From assembly GCA_026874595.1 (NCBI GenBank), contig CM049307.1, positions 18,455,079-18,519,078 on the forward strand: a DNA stretch of 64,000 nucleotides, read 5' to 3'. The position numbers were made by a program, and so were the translations under genes. The notes beneath the pieces were generated by a model that was given only the letters and a program-made list of their open reading frames with translations, did not search any database and was not told the origin of the DNA. The stretch is from Sipunculus nudus (lineage: Eukaryota > Annelida > Sipuncula > Golfingiida > Sipunculidae). Shown here one piece after another: positions 1-12,600 of this stretch (within the stretch, counting starts at the first letter, position 1; each line of letters starts with the position of its first letter).

Positions 1-1270
1 TGTGGGAGTTAATGTATGTATTGTGAACTTATTTATCTTTATAATTTGATAATTACAGTCTCATTAACTCTCATGACTGGTACTGTTCTTATGACATTCT
101 GCATGCTATAATTAATGTTAAATACTATTAAGTCAAACTAGAATAATAAATAAAAATATTAAACACCAGAACTTATTAAGCATTATTAACAGGGGAAAGA
201 AATGAGACTTTCTAGGTAAAAAAATATATACCTGTTAACTGGCAATAAGAACGGGGCTCAACTTGAACATTAAACTGCTTGCCAGAGGTAGGTAAATGTT
301 CCAAAAAGTGGTAGTATGGCAACTAAAAATCAGCTTCTACCTACTCAACTGTGCCAGTTGGTCAAACATAAGCTTTTACCTTAAGGCTTGCAATTGAATC
401 TGAACTACTGGTAATCTTCAGTCAGCCATTTTTTTCTTGGAAAAATGAAATTATATTGATAAAACCTATATATCTTAAATTACCTGTGCATTTATCTGAA
501 CAAATACTACAGAGATTATCTATTACTTATAATATATAAACATGTTTATTGTCTCACAATCAATGAAACATGTTCTTGGCTGAAGTAGCTGATATTTTGG
601 TTGGATAAGTAAAAGCTTTACATTAATTGCTGGACTCGGCAACTAATTTCAAAAGTTATTTTAAGTCAATTAAGCCCTGTATAACATAAAATGTGGTAGA
701 CATCTAATTGGTTTTAACAAACTAATCTGCCAGCAATCTATGGTTATCAATATAATTATAATCTGAAAAGTCTGTAACCCCCAAAAAAATGAACATCATA
801 TCCTAGCTGTTGGTAGGTAAGCAAGGTATGGTGTATGTATGGTGAGGTTTTAAAATAAATGATTTTTTTTTACTGTAGTCTGCTCCCAGCACTGCAACCC
901 AGTTAATTGTTTACGTATATATGACAGATTTATTATTATTTATTTTAATAGATTGTATAGTCTATTTGTACTTTTCTGATGGAAAAATGATATTTTTTTC
1001 ATGACTCTATAGAATATTTACATGCTTATGATGAAACTATGGTTTCTTTTCTAGAATAAATGCTAAAATTTACATAGATATAAATGACGGATCCATAATT
1101 ATTATTAAATTACCAATATTATTTTACTAGTCTGTATACTGTATTTTACAGAAATTAGATTATTTTATCGGACTACAAATGTATTAACATTAACATTAAC
1201 CATCCTTTGGTGAACCAAAAGCATTCACATTGGTTTTGACTGACCTATCTAAAAAACCCACCTGTGAATT

Positions 1271-1310
1271 AAGACCACTTGTGGCCAGTCCCACAGGTGG
1301 TCTCATAACA
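1271..1310. repeat. Palindromic repeat copy (partner near 38490-38530)
   Basis: Contains AAGACCACTTGTGGCCAGTC and CCACAGGTGGTCTCATAACA, nearly the same as the partner 37 kb away. Confidence 0.6.
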
Positions 1311-3847
1311 CAGGATACACAGAACATGATCAAACTATGATTGACACTATGAAACTATGACAGCTATAATTATTTTACTTAAATGTAAGACTTTTGTTAC
1401 ATGAATATGATGAAATTATGGTTATTTAACTGAAATGTGTGCTGCATCTGCACATATATATAAGACTTAATTTATATAATTTAACTGATTTGCTTTATTT
1501 GTCTTCAAAGTTACAGTGATGGTAATGGACAGTTCCTCCACCAAGCTACTATTGATAAATCAGTCCAGTTAAAGGGCAGAGCAATAAATCCATTCTAGGA
1601 AGAATATGGTTAAAGTTAACGATACAGACTGGTTTGATTTCACCTTTATTGAAAAAATAAACCACCACAGATCAGCTGGATGAATCAGAGATCAAAGGAG
1701 GTCCAAGGCATCAGAACAGCAGATTCCCCATCACCAGTTAAAGCCCTGCAACCTCAGCCATCCTGAAGTCATCCTCATCCCTACGACATTCCTGACAATT
1801 ACTTATAGTCCACAAAACTGCCTAGATATTGGCGCTCTGTCTATTTTCATTTTAAATGTGTCCATAAGAAAATCTTGTAATAACAAAAACATCAGGAAGA
1901 CAATTCCACAAAAAGTTAATAAGTCTGGCCCTGATTAGTAGTGGTAAAACTCAATTTAATAAGCGTCATATGTTTTTCCCCATTTAATTATTTATCATGA
2001 AATAATACATTTTTTATTCTGCAGAATGTCAAGCGAAAGTCAGGTGATTGGTATGTGACCAATCAGGATTCTTCAGGATAGCTAGTGTATGTAAAGCTCA
2101 GAGAGTTACTTATACATATTCATGAATCTGCACTACATACTCCTCGTTTCATCAATTCCAGGGATCTTCAAGAGCTGACACTGCCGTCCAACAAAATCCT
2201 TATGGCACCTGTTAGACAAGCATTATTGGATACAACAATAAACTACGAGAATGAGTGACTGCCTGGTAGAAGCAGCTGACCCAAGCAGGGCTGAAAGTGT
2301 CCAAGATGGACAGAGTTCTTGTTAAAGTTACAATTTGTTAGAAACAAAACTTTATCATCAATACGTTGCGGATAAGGTTAAATACTGGTTACCATAATAA
2401 GGTTAGGAAATACCCCTTTAATACAAAAACTGAGGATTATAAACATATTTTGAGGATAAAAATTAACATACTGACAAACAGCAGACTGTATCAAATTATG
2501 GATTTTGAGAGGAAAAAAAAAATCCATAATTTGATTTGTTTAATGTAACTTTCATTTTCTTCAATGTATAAAATTGATGGCCATTCTCAATACATCAGTA
2601 CACCAGCATAATTTGACCTTGGTTACCATGGAAACTACACCCGTTTTTAAGAAAGCTGTCATCCTCCAATAGAATCAAACCTGTAAACTAGTAAAAAAAA
2701 AGTTGGTATTTACTGCTCATGCTTTTAATACCAATTTTGTGTCTTCCATTACTATACAAAAAACTATATTTTTAAGCTTGTTAAGGTGGTGCCATTTTAA
2801 AAGTATTTTAAACATGGTCCATCATAACTCAAGCTTCAGGAAGGCTATCAGTATTAATGCATATTTTCTGGTACATTTTCATTAGCTCTCCTTTAGCAAT
2901 ATTGTTTTATATGACACAAATATAAATAAAAAAATGTAATATTTATATGAAAATTTCACAAGAAATGTTGAAAACTATAAAAAAAACTAATGACTTCAGT
3001 ATTTGCATTTCAGGGAAGTCTAGCAATGCCAATTTATATTTTATTTTATTATGTTTAAGTGATCAAATTTAAACTCCTCAGTGAAACATAGTGTCAGACT
3101 GCTAAAGGATCAATGTTTTGCAGACGATAATACCCTCCACAAATGCTGTATGGTGTAACAGAATGGTACATTGTATCTTATTCAAATTTAAATTGACTCT
3201 TAATCTAGGAAGCATAACTACATAACTACAGGACCTTTTAAAGGGTCCTCAATACGCCTCTCAATGTTAAGCTGAAACTTCACCATGTTAAATCCTACAC
3301 CTATGTCTTGATATCAGATAAATGTGAGTTAAGAGGGTTTGCACTAATTTTAAGGTGGCCAGTTACAGTTTATATAACCAGCTCATGATTACTATAAGCA
3401 TACTGTAGTGTATGAAGAATGTTAATAATTATTGTTGTTTTGCTAATTATTCCTATTGAATAAGTGCAATATCATCATACAGATAAACTGAATGATTCAA
3501 GTTAAGTTTACAATGGAATTAAGTATATTTTATCTAATAAACCTGTGATGCATAAACTTTAAATTTAAAATATCACATACACTAATGATAAATTATATAT
3601 ATAGTGAAAAGATATTTTCTACAATATTAAAAAAATTTCTTTTTGGGAAAATGGTGACAAACATTCCATTTAAAGGCCATCATAGAATATGTGGCTTGTG
3701 GGACAATTCCAAATCATTTATTTGGATATGTCACAGAAGGTCCAAATGTAAAATATTTAAGCAGCACAGTGGAGATAATAATAAAAATATATCAAAGAAG
3801 GCTGTTTAAATTTTTAACTGATAACTGGAAGTAACTTGACAAGACAA

Positions 3848-4022
3848 TGTTATGGAATGGAACACTCGAGTGATGGGATAAAATACTTGACGTTACATGA
3901 TGAAATACTTGACTTAATGGAATGAATAACGTGACATTTCGTGATGAAATACTTTATGTTACAGGATGAAATACTTGACATTATGGTAGGAAATACTTAA
4001 TGTTACATGATGAAATACTTGC
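3848..4022. repeat. Minisatellite of about 22 bp abutting the EGF exon donor
   Basis: About eight diverged units of 21-23 bp can be read on the minus strand. Most contain AAGTATTTCAT followed by a GTAAC-like or ATAATG-like segment. The first unit starts at the splice donor itself (GCAAGTATTTCATC), so the intron's 5' end is part of the array. Units differ at the two bases before AAGT: GC in the donor unit, TC, AT or CA in the others. Confidence 0.75.
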
Positions 4023-4161
4023 CGGCAGAATCTCTCCCCGAGAGAAGCAGAGTACAAACAGTCCCCATTGTTGTAACAGAAGTTCTTCATCTCTGGCTCA
4101 CAAAGCACATACTTGACATGGGGAGAATGAGTGGTTTGAGAATGGCTGACAGTTGTATTAC
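4023..4161 (-). CDS. NRG-like: EGF domain first-half exon of the neuregulin-like gene
   Basis: This 139-nt exon has a TTTTTTTAG acceptor (4164-4162) and enters in phase 1. The first 19 residues are a Ser/Thr/His-rich linker with one sequon (NTT). Four EGF cysteines follow with spacing C-X7-C-X5-C-X10-C: CEPEMKNFC, YNNGDC, and GERFC. The C-X7-C-X5-C spacing and the NNGDC motif match the neuregulin EGF domain. The exon ends in phase 2 inside the Arg codon after the fourth cysteine, so the next exon must begin with the last base of that codon followed by Cys5. That keeps the invariant C-X-C spacing only if the donor is GCAAGT at 4022-4017, a GC-AG intron. The alternative GT four bases further in transcript order (4018-4017) would insert an extra Gln. 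The partner exon with Cys5 and Cys6 was not found in the window. Confidence 0.88.
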
Positions 4162-4502
4162 CTAAAAAAACAAAAAGGAAACATTACATAACAAAGCATC
4201 AACAACACAGACACAATCTGATAATATGTGACATTAGGACCCTGACTGGTTCAGAATTTGACTTTATATATAAACTGTCCTAATAATTATAATTTATAAA
4301 AACATTTGTTTTCAAATCAAATATCTTAGTGGATATGATATAGATGGCTCGGCTTGATGTGTATGAACACATTACAAAAGATTAAACAGTGGAATAATTA
4401 AATGAACAATACACTGGTAAACTGTTTCAAATTTATCGTGACTGATTCTAAAAGCAGAATTATATACTAATTACCAAATATCTAATGATAAACATGTCTT
4501 AC
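4162..4502 (-). other. Short intron between microexon and EGF exon
   Basis: A 341-bp AT-rich intron with GTAAGA donor and TTTTTTTAG acceptor. It is much shorter than the other introns of the gene. No repeat or further exon was noticed. Confidence 0.6.
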
Positions 4503-4532
4503 CATGTGATAATGAAACTGGAACTTCCTGAA
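4503..4532 (-). CDS. NRG-like: 30-nt phase 1-1 microexon of the neuregulin-like gene
   Basis: A 30-nt interval is bounded by a strong acceptor (TTTTGTCATTTCAG) and a strong donor (CATG followed by GTAAGA at 4502-4497). It starts with two bases and ends with one base of a codon, so it inserts cleanly between the phase-1 spacer exon and the phase-1 EGF exon and adds ten residues (about VQEVPVSLSH plus a Gly shared with the next exon) without changing frame. It sits 341 bp upstream, in transcript order, of the EGF exon. Because it is 3n and symmetric it could be skipped, giving a shorter spacer. Support comes only from splice signals and phase, so this could be a chance pairing, but both sites are unusually good. 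Confidence 0.62.
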
Positions 4533-6725
4533 CTGAAATGACAAAAGCAAATTATTATTTTTTTTTTATTCTAAACAGAAATACTAATATAATCACTGAT
4601 ACCATATTCCTTTGCTTGTACAGCAACTTTTCATGGCTATTTTTGCTTGTCTCTATTGGCTCCTGTCTTAGCAAAAACACTCAAAGTAGCTAATCAATTA
4701 TTCTGGCTTCTGGGTCAAGAGGTATAGCAAAGAACACTTAGTCGGGAGAACTTGATTTAAAATCTCAACCAAGATTTTCACAAGCAGCATTCAGGTGCAC
4801 TGCCGGCTTAATGGAAGGGCTGTACTCCACAGTTGTAATTCAATCACAACTGAGTGTGCCTTGTTGGACTTCCTCATTGGTAATACCCAGCAATGGGAAT
4901 GATTACACACCCAGGGCCTGCAGGTGCAGTAATCACCAGGCCTGGTTAACACAAGGAAAAAAATGAATGGTACCCCATATTTGATTTCTAATCACTTTTT
5001 TAAGTCTCTATATTTTAGATTTATAATTTTTATTATTTAAAAAAGACCTAACATAAATATTTTTATTTTCTTTTTATCAATTTAACCAATTCTATGATAA
5101 CTGGCAAAAATATCTTGCTCTTCTTGACCATATATAATTCTCTTTCATTTTACTAACATAATCATATTTTTTGGTAACATTATGCAACCTTCATAAATAT
5201 CTTGCTTTTATAATCAAAAGAGCTAGATTTTGCTTTCATTATTTGCAGATGACCTGACATAAATATTTTACCAGATACCTGACCCAGGTCAAACTTTTAT
5301 TATTTTCCTAATACCTTACATTCACAGCTTTAACTTTCCCTTCCATGCGCCTTGACACCATCATCACAATTATTCTTTCCTTTTACTTACTTCATAACCA
5401 CTTCATCTTAAACCTTCCTCTTTCTAAAAATATACAAAGAACTTAACAAGAGATCTCTGAACAATATATAAAATGAGGACTTGATCTTATATCTGACTTC
5501 ATGAGAGATAAAGAGGGAAATCCAATATCTGTTATTTAACAGACATACATTTCTAACTTATTCGCTCTCAGTTGCCGACACTTCTAACAGAATGACAGGA
5601 ATAATGGAGGCATTGATAATAATGTTATTATATTCCTAAATTTTCTCTGTCCTCAGTTTCTCAGCAGCTGTCAGAGATGGTTGTAAATTTACAAGTGCTT
5701 TTACCAGCTAATAAAACTATGTGACAGCTAAGTTATAAGTATGCAGCATCCCTCTTGTTTGTTTAGAACTTTAAAACTTAAAGTTTTCATCATCTGCCAT
5801 CAAACAATTGAAAGTGGATTAGTGTGCAAGACCTTCACCAGATGGCCCCACATACCTTCGATCTTCTTCATGCTAAGATCCATCATTGAACTGAAGGGTG
5901 GGAAACCAGCACATATATGACAGAATGTTATGAAGTGTTTGATCAGGGAACCTCAGGGTCAGAGGTGTATAAACATCTCTTATGGTAGCCCTGGTTCAGA
6001 CTAAGGAAACCACCCAGACTATTATACCTACAAATGTAATAAAAAACCCAGGCAGACTTTTTACAATGCCCAGTAAATTGCCTATTCCACATGAGGCTAC
6101 AAATCTGTCCAATATATTTTTGTTTGATGTATGTGGCCCTGATGCTGCGGCCTAATGCTGCTCCTCTTCTGCTATGGCTCCTGGGGGTGTCATCTCAAAC
6201 AGTGAGCATCCCAGGCCACCCTGCTGTGTTCAATAAAAAGCTTCACCATTATCGGTGCCAAATTTGGCTCACCAGCTACAAACCCTGGACGATGTTGTGA
6301 TATGGCCAAACTCAAGACAAAACTATCAATATTTATGGTACGATGACAACATTTAAGGCCCTGGTTTGTTTCACTTGTATTGCTTCTCCATTGCTCCAAG
6401 GCTCTAAGACAGTTGAACCATGCAGGCTGTCAACCTCAAAATCTAAACACAAGGAAGTCATACAAATATTGAAACAGTCAAGGACCAATCCACAATGTAT
6501 CATGTGAATACGTGCCCTCCAGCCACGGCTGGATGAAGACCAGAAGTCTGAGCATCAGATTCCTGAGTTAATGCAGGGAATCAACATTTTAGACTCGTAT
6601 CTATATATCTATCATATTATAAATATACATATACCACTAAATCTGCACTGTCAGTTTGTCTCCTCAAACCAGCAGAAACAAGCCATGACACTGGGACAGT
6701 TTTGGCTTCAGTGTACTAACTAAGA

Positions 6726-7363
6726 TGACCTACAGGATGCATTCCATTTTGGGCCTTCAACTTGACAGAGTCATGGACAGCACACTGACTTACAGGATGC
6801 ACACCAATTTTGGCCTTCAACTTGACAGAGTCATGTACAGCACACTGACTTACAGGATGCACACCAATTTGGGCCTTCAACTTGACAGAGTCATGTACAG
6901 CACACTGACTTACAGGATGCATACCAATTTGGGCCTTCAACTTGACAGAGTCATGTACAGCACACTGACTTACAGGATGCACACCAATTTTGGCCTTCAA
7001 CTTGACAGTTTTGTACAGCAACTGACCTACAGGATGCATTCCATTTTGGGCCTTCAACTTGACAGAGTCATGTACAGCACACTGACTTACAGGATGCATT
7101 CCATTTTGGGCCTTCAACTTGACAGAGTCATGGACAGCACACTGACCTACAGGATGCACACCAATTTGGGCCTTCAACTTGACAGAGTCATGTACAGCAC
7201 ACTGACTTACAGGATGCATTCCATTTTGGGCCTTCAACTTGACAGAGTCATGGACAGCACACTGACCTACAGGATGCATACCAAATTGGGCCTTCAACTT
7301 GACAGAGTCATGGACAGCACACTGACCTACAGGGTGCATACCAATTTTGGCCTTCACCATGAC
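6726..7363. repeat. 60-bp minisatellite, about 10.6 copies
   Basis: The unit contains CTTACAGGATGCA, CCAATTT, GGCCTTCAACTTGACAG and TCATGTACAGCACA. Units are 60 bp except one of about 57 bp near 7000-7025. Because 60 is a multiple of three and the unit lacks stops in two frames, frames of more than 210 codons are open on both strands; the encoded 20-residue repeats are a by-product. The main unit variants differ at CACACCAATTT versus CATTCCATTTT. Confidence 0.93.
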
Positions 7364-8120
7364 AATAACTGTATATTGCCAGATCTTAGATAAAGGGTAT
7401 GGTTTTTCTTCACTTCTGTCTGCATGTCTCCCTGTTTGTTTCTTTGTCTGTTTACAAGATATCTTAAAATATTATTAAATGATTTTTTAAGCAATGTTTC
7501 ATACAGATGGGTTATGAGGTCAAGAAGTATATTAGATTTTAGAAGAAACCAAAATCATTGTCTTTTTGTATTTTGTCTTGTTGGAATAAACCATCACTGG
7601 TGGTGACATCAAGTGTAGAAATCTGGTACTATTCCGAAGTCACAATAACTCTCCATAGCTCAGGCCATGGTGTTTGTAGCTCACACACTGGATCACTTCA
7701 CATTTAGTTTATAAATCAGAATTTTTATGCTGTTAATGAACTATCTATCCTGTGAGTGCTTTCTGTCAGTTTTCTTTCAGATCCACACAATACAGCTGAC
7801 GCTCCCTGTGCTGGATTCAGTCCTGCTCTGCGACCTTGTGTACTCCTCTATAAGAGAACATCATTTTCATCCATCACTCCCTAATGGCCCTCTGGTGGGG
7901 CTGATGTACCCAGTGGTCAATACTGAGTCTCCAGCTCTCTCAGATGCTGCCCCAGCCTGCTTTATCACTTGATCCAGGTGATGCTACAGCCCTGGATGAG
8001 GCTGTTATCTACAGCCCTGTGATGGCTGCAACACAGCACAGTTCTGAGGGAGACAGGAGCTGAAGAAGCCGGCAACCATGATAAAACAGACATCTGAATA
8101 TACAGGTCAAAAGGCTGTGT

Positions 8121-8255
8121 GTGTGGCAAAGTTAGCAGCATTCCTAGAACAGCATGACCACAAAGTCTGAAAGCTCACACTGACAATGGGCAAAGTTTGC
8201 TGCATTCCTGGAACAGCACCACCACAGAGTCTGAAAGCTCCACTGACAAGGTGGC
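8121..8255. repeat. Two-copy tandem duplication of about 65 bp
   Basis: Two adjacent stretches share GGCAAAGTT, GCATTCCT, GAACAGCA, GTCTGAAAGCTC and ACTGACAA at matching spacing, with scattered substitutions. Confidence 0.6.
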
Positions 8256-9027
8256 CGGGATTCATATCTAAACAAGCTTCAAGTATATCTCTCTACCACA
8301 CCATGTTTACACTGTTAACGACTATCTTAATGTTACTGACACTGGCACTTATCACCTCTTCACCTTAGTTGACCCCTAAGACCAGGTATACACTTATTAA
8401 ACAGAATAAGTGGAACTGACCTAAAGTGTTCAAGGGAATTTCTTGGTTTCGTTCAAGAAAATCAGACATATTCCAACACAGCAAATCACTGTCCCTCATT
8501 CCAAATCATAATTTGAAATAACTGTGGACATAATTGTAAACCTAACTACTGGTAGCTGGGAAGAAATCTGAATGGCTGCAGCTGGGATAATCAGTTAAAA
8601 TTAGGGCAGCCAAAACATAATTACATTTTGGACTGAAATACATTCTTTATGCTGTGGTCTTAATACATTCCTTCTACTTAACAATTTCATTCAATCAAAG
8701 TTTCTGCTCACATGAGGAGTATTTGTCACAAACTGCCACCATGTGCTGGCACAGGGCCAAGATTTTTAAGCCATTGGATTTTACCAATCAATGGACACCA
8801 CTTCCGGGCGTTGGTGAAGTTTGAATGATTGACATGGTGCAAGTAACACACTGCTCCCCTTGTGGCAGTCTAAAGCAAATCAGATTTAGTGGAAATTTCA
8901 AGCATTTGCAGTAATAGGTTTGACATTCTATTTATAGTTTGCTGTGAATCTTAACATATGGATCATTTGTTCATAGTGTAATAACTGGATAAAACTCTAA
9001 ATATAGTCTGTTTTTATTCACAACATG

Positions 9028-10440
9028 TTTTTTTAGCTCATCACACTGACAGGCAACTGACGTATAGGAAAGGCACTTTGTCTGCATTCGTCTGACCGTC
9101 CATTAGCAGGGCACAAATCTTAACTGCTGGACCTAAAAACTTCGTAGAAATCCAGGGAAGTCAACTCCTTGGAAACAACCTGAAATAAGTTCAGTGAAAC
9201 CTATAACCTCCAAGCTATGGGGCTTGTAAATACCCCCCAGAATAAATAAAATTTGACACAAATCTTCCAGTATCTTAATAATTAATGCATGGATTGCCAC
9301 GAATCTTGCCTTTAATATTGACCATGATTAGTTTCTTCAGTTCCTAAAAACTGGTGGTGCCACCTTTTTCTATTTTTTACGATTATTTTTCTGTTTTTGA
9401 GACGGTCAAATAGCAGCAATAATGTCCGTTTCTCAGCCATGGTTTAATCCAATATCCTGAGACCATGGTGTTTTTTGATTATGATTTGTTTTTTACAGTT
9501 CCTGAAGATTAGGAGCACCACCTGCATTTCTTTTATTTTTTATACATTTTTCCTTTATTTTGAGACTGCCAATTGATATTGATACTATCAGATTCACAAC
9601 TGTGGTTTCATCTGTGTCCTGATTTCTTGCGTTGTTTATTAGGGCCCCGTTTGAATAAGCGGATGCTTATAATAAATTACCCTGTCTGTCTGTTCGTCTT
9701 TCTGTTTGTCCATCAAATTTGTTCCTGAAGATAACTCCAATTGAGACTGAATTTCAAACTAGACTTACATATGACCCATCTCTAACGCAAGAACTCTATT
9801 GATATTGGGGTTGTGAGGTCAAAGGTCAAGGTCACAGGACCCACATATAGAAAAATTGTGGATGTATTTCAAGCCAAACTTTTCATCCCCAACCTTCCTT
9901 CTTGCTCATATAGCTGACCTGCCAATAGGAGAAGAACCTGACTGATTTTGTGGTCACAAGTCAAAGTTCAAGGTCACAGGGGAACATTTGTCAGCAAATT
10001 AGTTTCCAGATAAGAACTCCAATTTGGATTGACATAACTACTGGTTTCAAACTTGACTTATATATGACCCACAATTAATTTAACAACCCTTTCGATTTTA
10101 CGGTCATGAGGTCAAAGGTCAAGGTCACAGGACTAACTTCTTTAACAAGATTGTGGATGTATTTTAAGCCCAACTTTTCATCCCAAACCTTCCGTCTTCC
10201 ACATAGCGCACCTGCCAATATAGGAAGGTTCCTTTAGATTTTTGGGTCATTAGGTCAGAGGGTCAAGGGCACAGGGCCCATCCATTCACAAATTAGCTTA
10301 TGGATGATAACTCCAGTTTGGGAAGAGAATTTAGCTTCAAACTGATCACAGGACCAATATTTTGAAAGAGCTCATAAACCTATGCTTTAAGACAAATTAA
10401 ATTTAGCTGAGCGTTGAGACCCATGGTTCCCTAGTTTTAA
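9028..10440. repeat. Modular interspersed repeat with AGGTCA half sites
   Basis: Related modules of a few hundred bases repeat phrases such as AGGTCAAAGGTCAAGGTCAC, GTGGATGTATTT, AAGCC-AACTTTTCATCCC and ACCTGCCAATA. Two modules (9816-9834 and 10109-10127) carry three consecutive AGGTCA half sites; two more (near 9956 and 10251) are decayed. The flanks have TTAGCTCA/AGCTGAG-type ends similar to other repeats in the window. It looks like a composite of old non-autonomous elements; I cannot name the family. Confidence 0.65.
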
Positions 10441-12019
10441 TATATGATTCTATTTTGACACATTACATTATTTGCCCCAGGCATTTGTTCTGAAAACCCT
10501 TTGAAGTTACAGACATTGGGATATGTCTAAGAAATCTTCAATTATTGATTGATTTATAGGATGGAGCCTCAATGCTCAGATGTATGAACAGTTACAGGGA
10601 ACAGGACAAAAGTTCAATCAAGTCTGCATGCCTGGGGCACATCTGTCACCTTGAGACTGATGGCTTAAGGACATCCAGCAGTTGAATATTGAATTACTCA
10701 GTATTTATGTCCAAAAAGCTTTACAAATAATCATATTAGCAACAATTTGCTTACACTTCAAATTCAGAGAAATTTTTGTGCACAATTTAATAATAACCAT
10801 TTATCAAATTTTCAAAGGGCAATTCAGATCATAAATTGACTATTTCATTTATCGTCATAATAATCCCAAGACAGGTTGCATATACATGAATATTTTCCAG
10901 ATAAAGTCTAGTCTTTTGGTTGATTTCCCTCTCTTCTGGAGCCAGACAGATATTCCTCACATGAGCATCTCCTGATCAATATTTTAAAATCCCATTTTAG
11001 GGTCGTAAGTTGAGCCATATCAGCTCCACTAAGACTGTACTTGTTTGTATGCCATTGTCATCAATCCAAATGTGACCAGCATTTTTATCTCCAGATAATG
11101 GATTTTTAAACATAAAACTTCCATACTATACGAAATGATGTTATCAAGAGGGCCTTCATTTAAAACAAAGGACTGGGCCACACACAAAAAAATTTGTTCT
11201 AAGGAATCAGGGCTCTTATTTTTTTGCAGCTGAAAGATTTGTGCTTGTATGTGCACAAAGCTCTAGGTTATGTATTGATTGTGCATTGTTTGTTGATCCT
11301 GCTCAATTGAAGTAAACAAAAAGGTACAATGGAAAATCGACAAAACTTTGTATTGGTAATAAAAACTTTTAATGAATTTCAGCATGCATATTTTTTTTTC
11401 TTCCAGAATACTGGCAAAAGTTTTGATTTGACAGGTTAATTACCTTTGAATTCTAAAATTTGATTTTTAAAAAGTATTCCTGCATTATCCAGGGATCTGC
11501 AAAATTATTTTTTCATGCAGCCTTATCACTGTAGAAACACTCCCTCACTGCTGAGGCATCAGATTTGAAAGAACTCTCTCCAATTAAGACAATTTGTCTC
11601 TCTAGACAAAGCATTTAGCAGCCTTAAAATAAAGCTTACTGATAATACCCCCATGGCTTCCTTATATACCTATCAATTTACAAAGCACAGCACATAACTT
11701 TTGATGAACCTTGAAATATTTTTGTTTCGTGGCTGCTGACTGCATGAAGATTCATAAACTTTTTTGTCCTGTATATAATACAAAAGTGTTAATTATAAGA
11801 ATATACGTGCTAATACAGGTAAGACATTTAAAATAGGGAATTAGGGTTCATTAAAGTATTTTATACCTGAAGCATTAAATAAAACAACCGTCAACAGTCC
11901 AGTAATATATTGAGATATTTGAATACTACTAGCCACATATGTCTAGTACAAATAAGAAAAGTGTCACACAGTTACATTTAACAAATATTAAGCTTCCATT
12001 TGTATTTCAGATGACATAG

Positions 12020-12600
12020 TGCTTGCAGCCTTTGTTCCTCTGTGTTTGCTCTTGTTTTGTCTATGGCAGCTACAGCAGTGTCTTCACTCCCTTCCATCTG
12101 TGTCTGCTCCAGAGGTGTCAGGTCAAACCAATATTCACTGAAATCAGCTGTTTATAGATCAAAACTATCTCTTTCCCATCTATGTCTTGTCCCTGCAAAC
12201 TATATTATCTGATTCTGACCTAGCAGTTTCAAGTCCACTGCCACCTGCATTTACCTGTGTATGTCCAGCTGTATCTGGAGCCACCTGCATCTGTAGGTGT
12301 GTGCTCCAGCCCTGTCAGGCACCACCAGTGTCTGTCTGTGTGTGCTAAGGCTCTAAGACACTGTGCATGTCTTTGTGTCTTTCACTGTGTGCACAGTTGT
12401 GGAAGGTGCAACCAGTGTATGTCTGTATGTGTTCCAGCTGAATCAGGCACCTCATGTGTATCTCTTTAAGTAATGAACCTGTGTCAGGCACCACTTGTGT
12501 CTGTCTGTGTCTGCTCCAGCTGTGTCAGATGATACCTGTGTCTATGTCTTCTCTAACTATATCAGGTGACACCTGAGTCTCTGTTCCAGCTGATCAGATC
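12020..12600. repeat. Degenerate GT/CAGC-rich minisatellite
   Basis: Irregular repetition of TGTCTGCTCCAGCTG, TGTCAGGCACCAC and GTGTCTGTCTGTGT, with a unit of roughly 55-80 bp and heavy divergence. It opens a short cysteine-rich frame that has no other sign of coding. Confidence 0.6.

Larger units (their letters stand above)
1..4022 (-). other. Intron downstream of the EGF exon; no further exon recognised
   Basis: AT-rich sequence that should be intron of the neuregulin-like gene. I looked on the minus strand for the second EGF half (Cys-X8-Cys with a Gly-Tyr-X-Gly motif after a phase-2 acceptor) and did not see it. It contains a 22-bp minisatellite against the EGF donor and one copy of a short palindromic repeat near 1271-1310. 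Nothing else coding was recognised. Confidence 0.55.

Noticed and set aside
6716-7393. Two antiparallel frames of more than 210 codons
   Set aside because: Both are produced by the 60-bp tandem repeat; unit length 3n without stops explains them.
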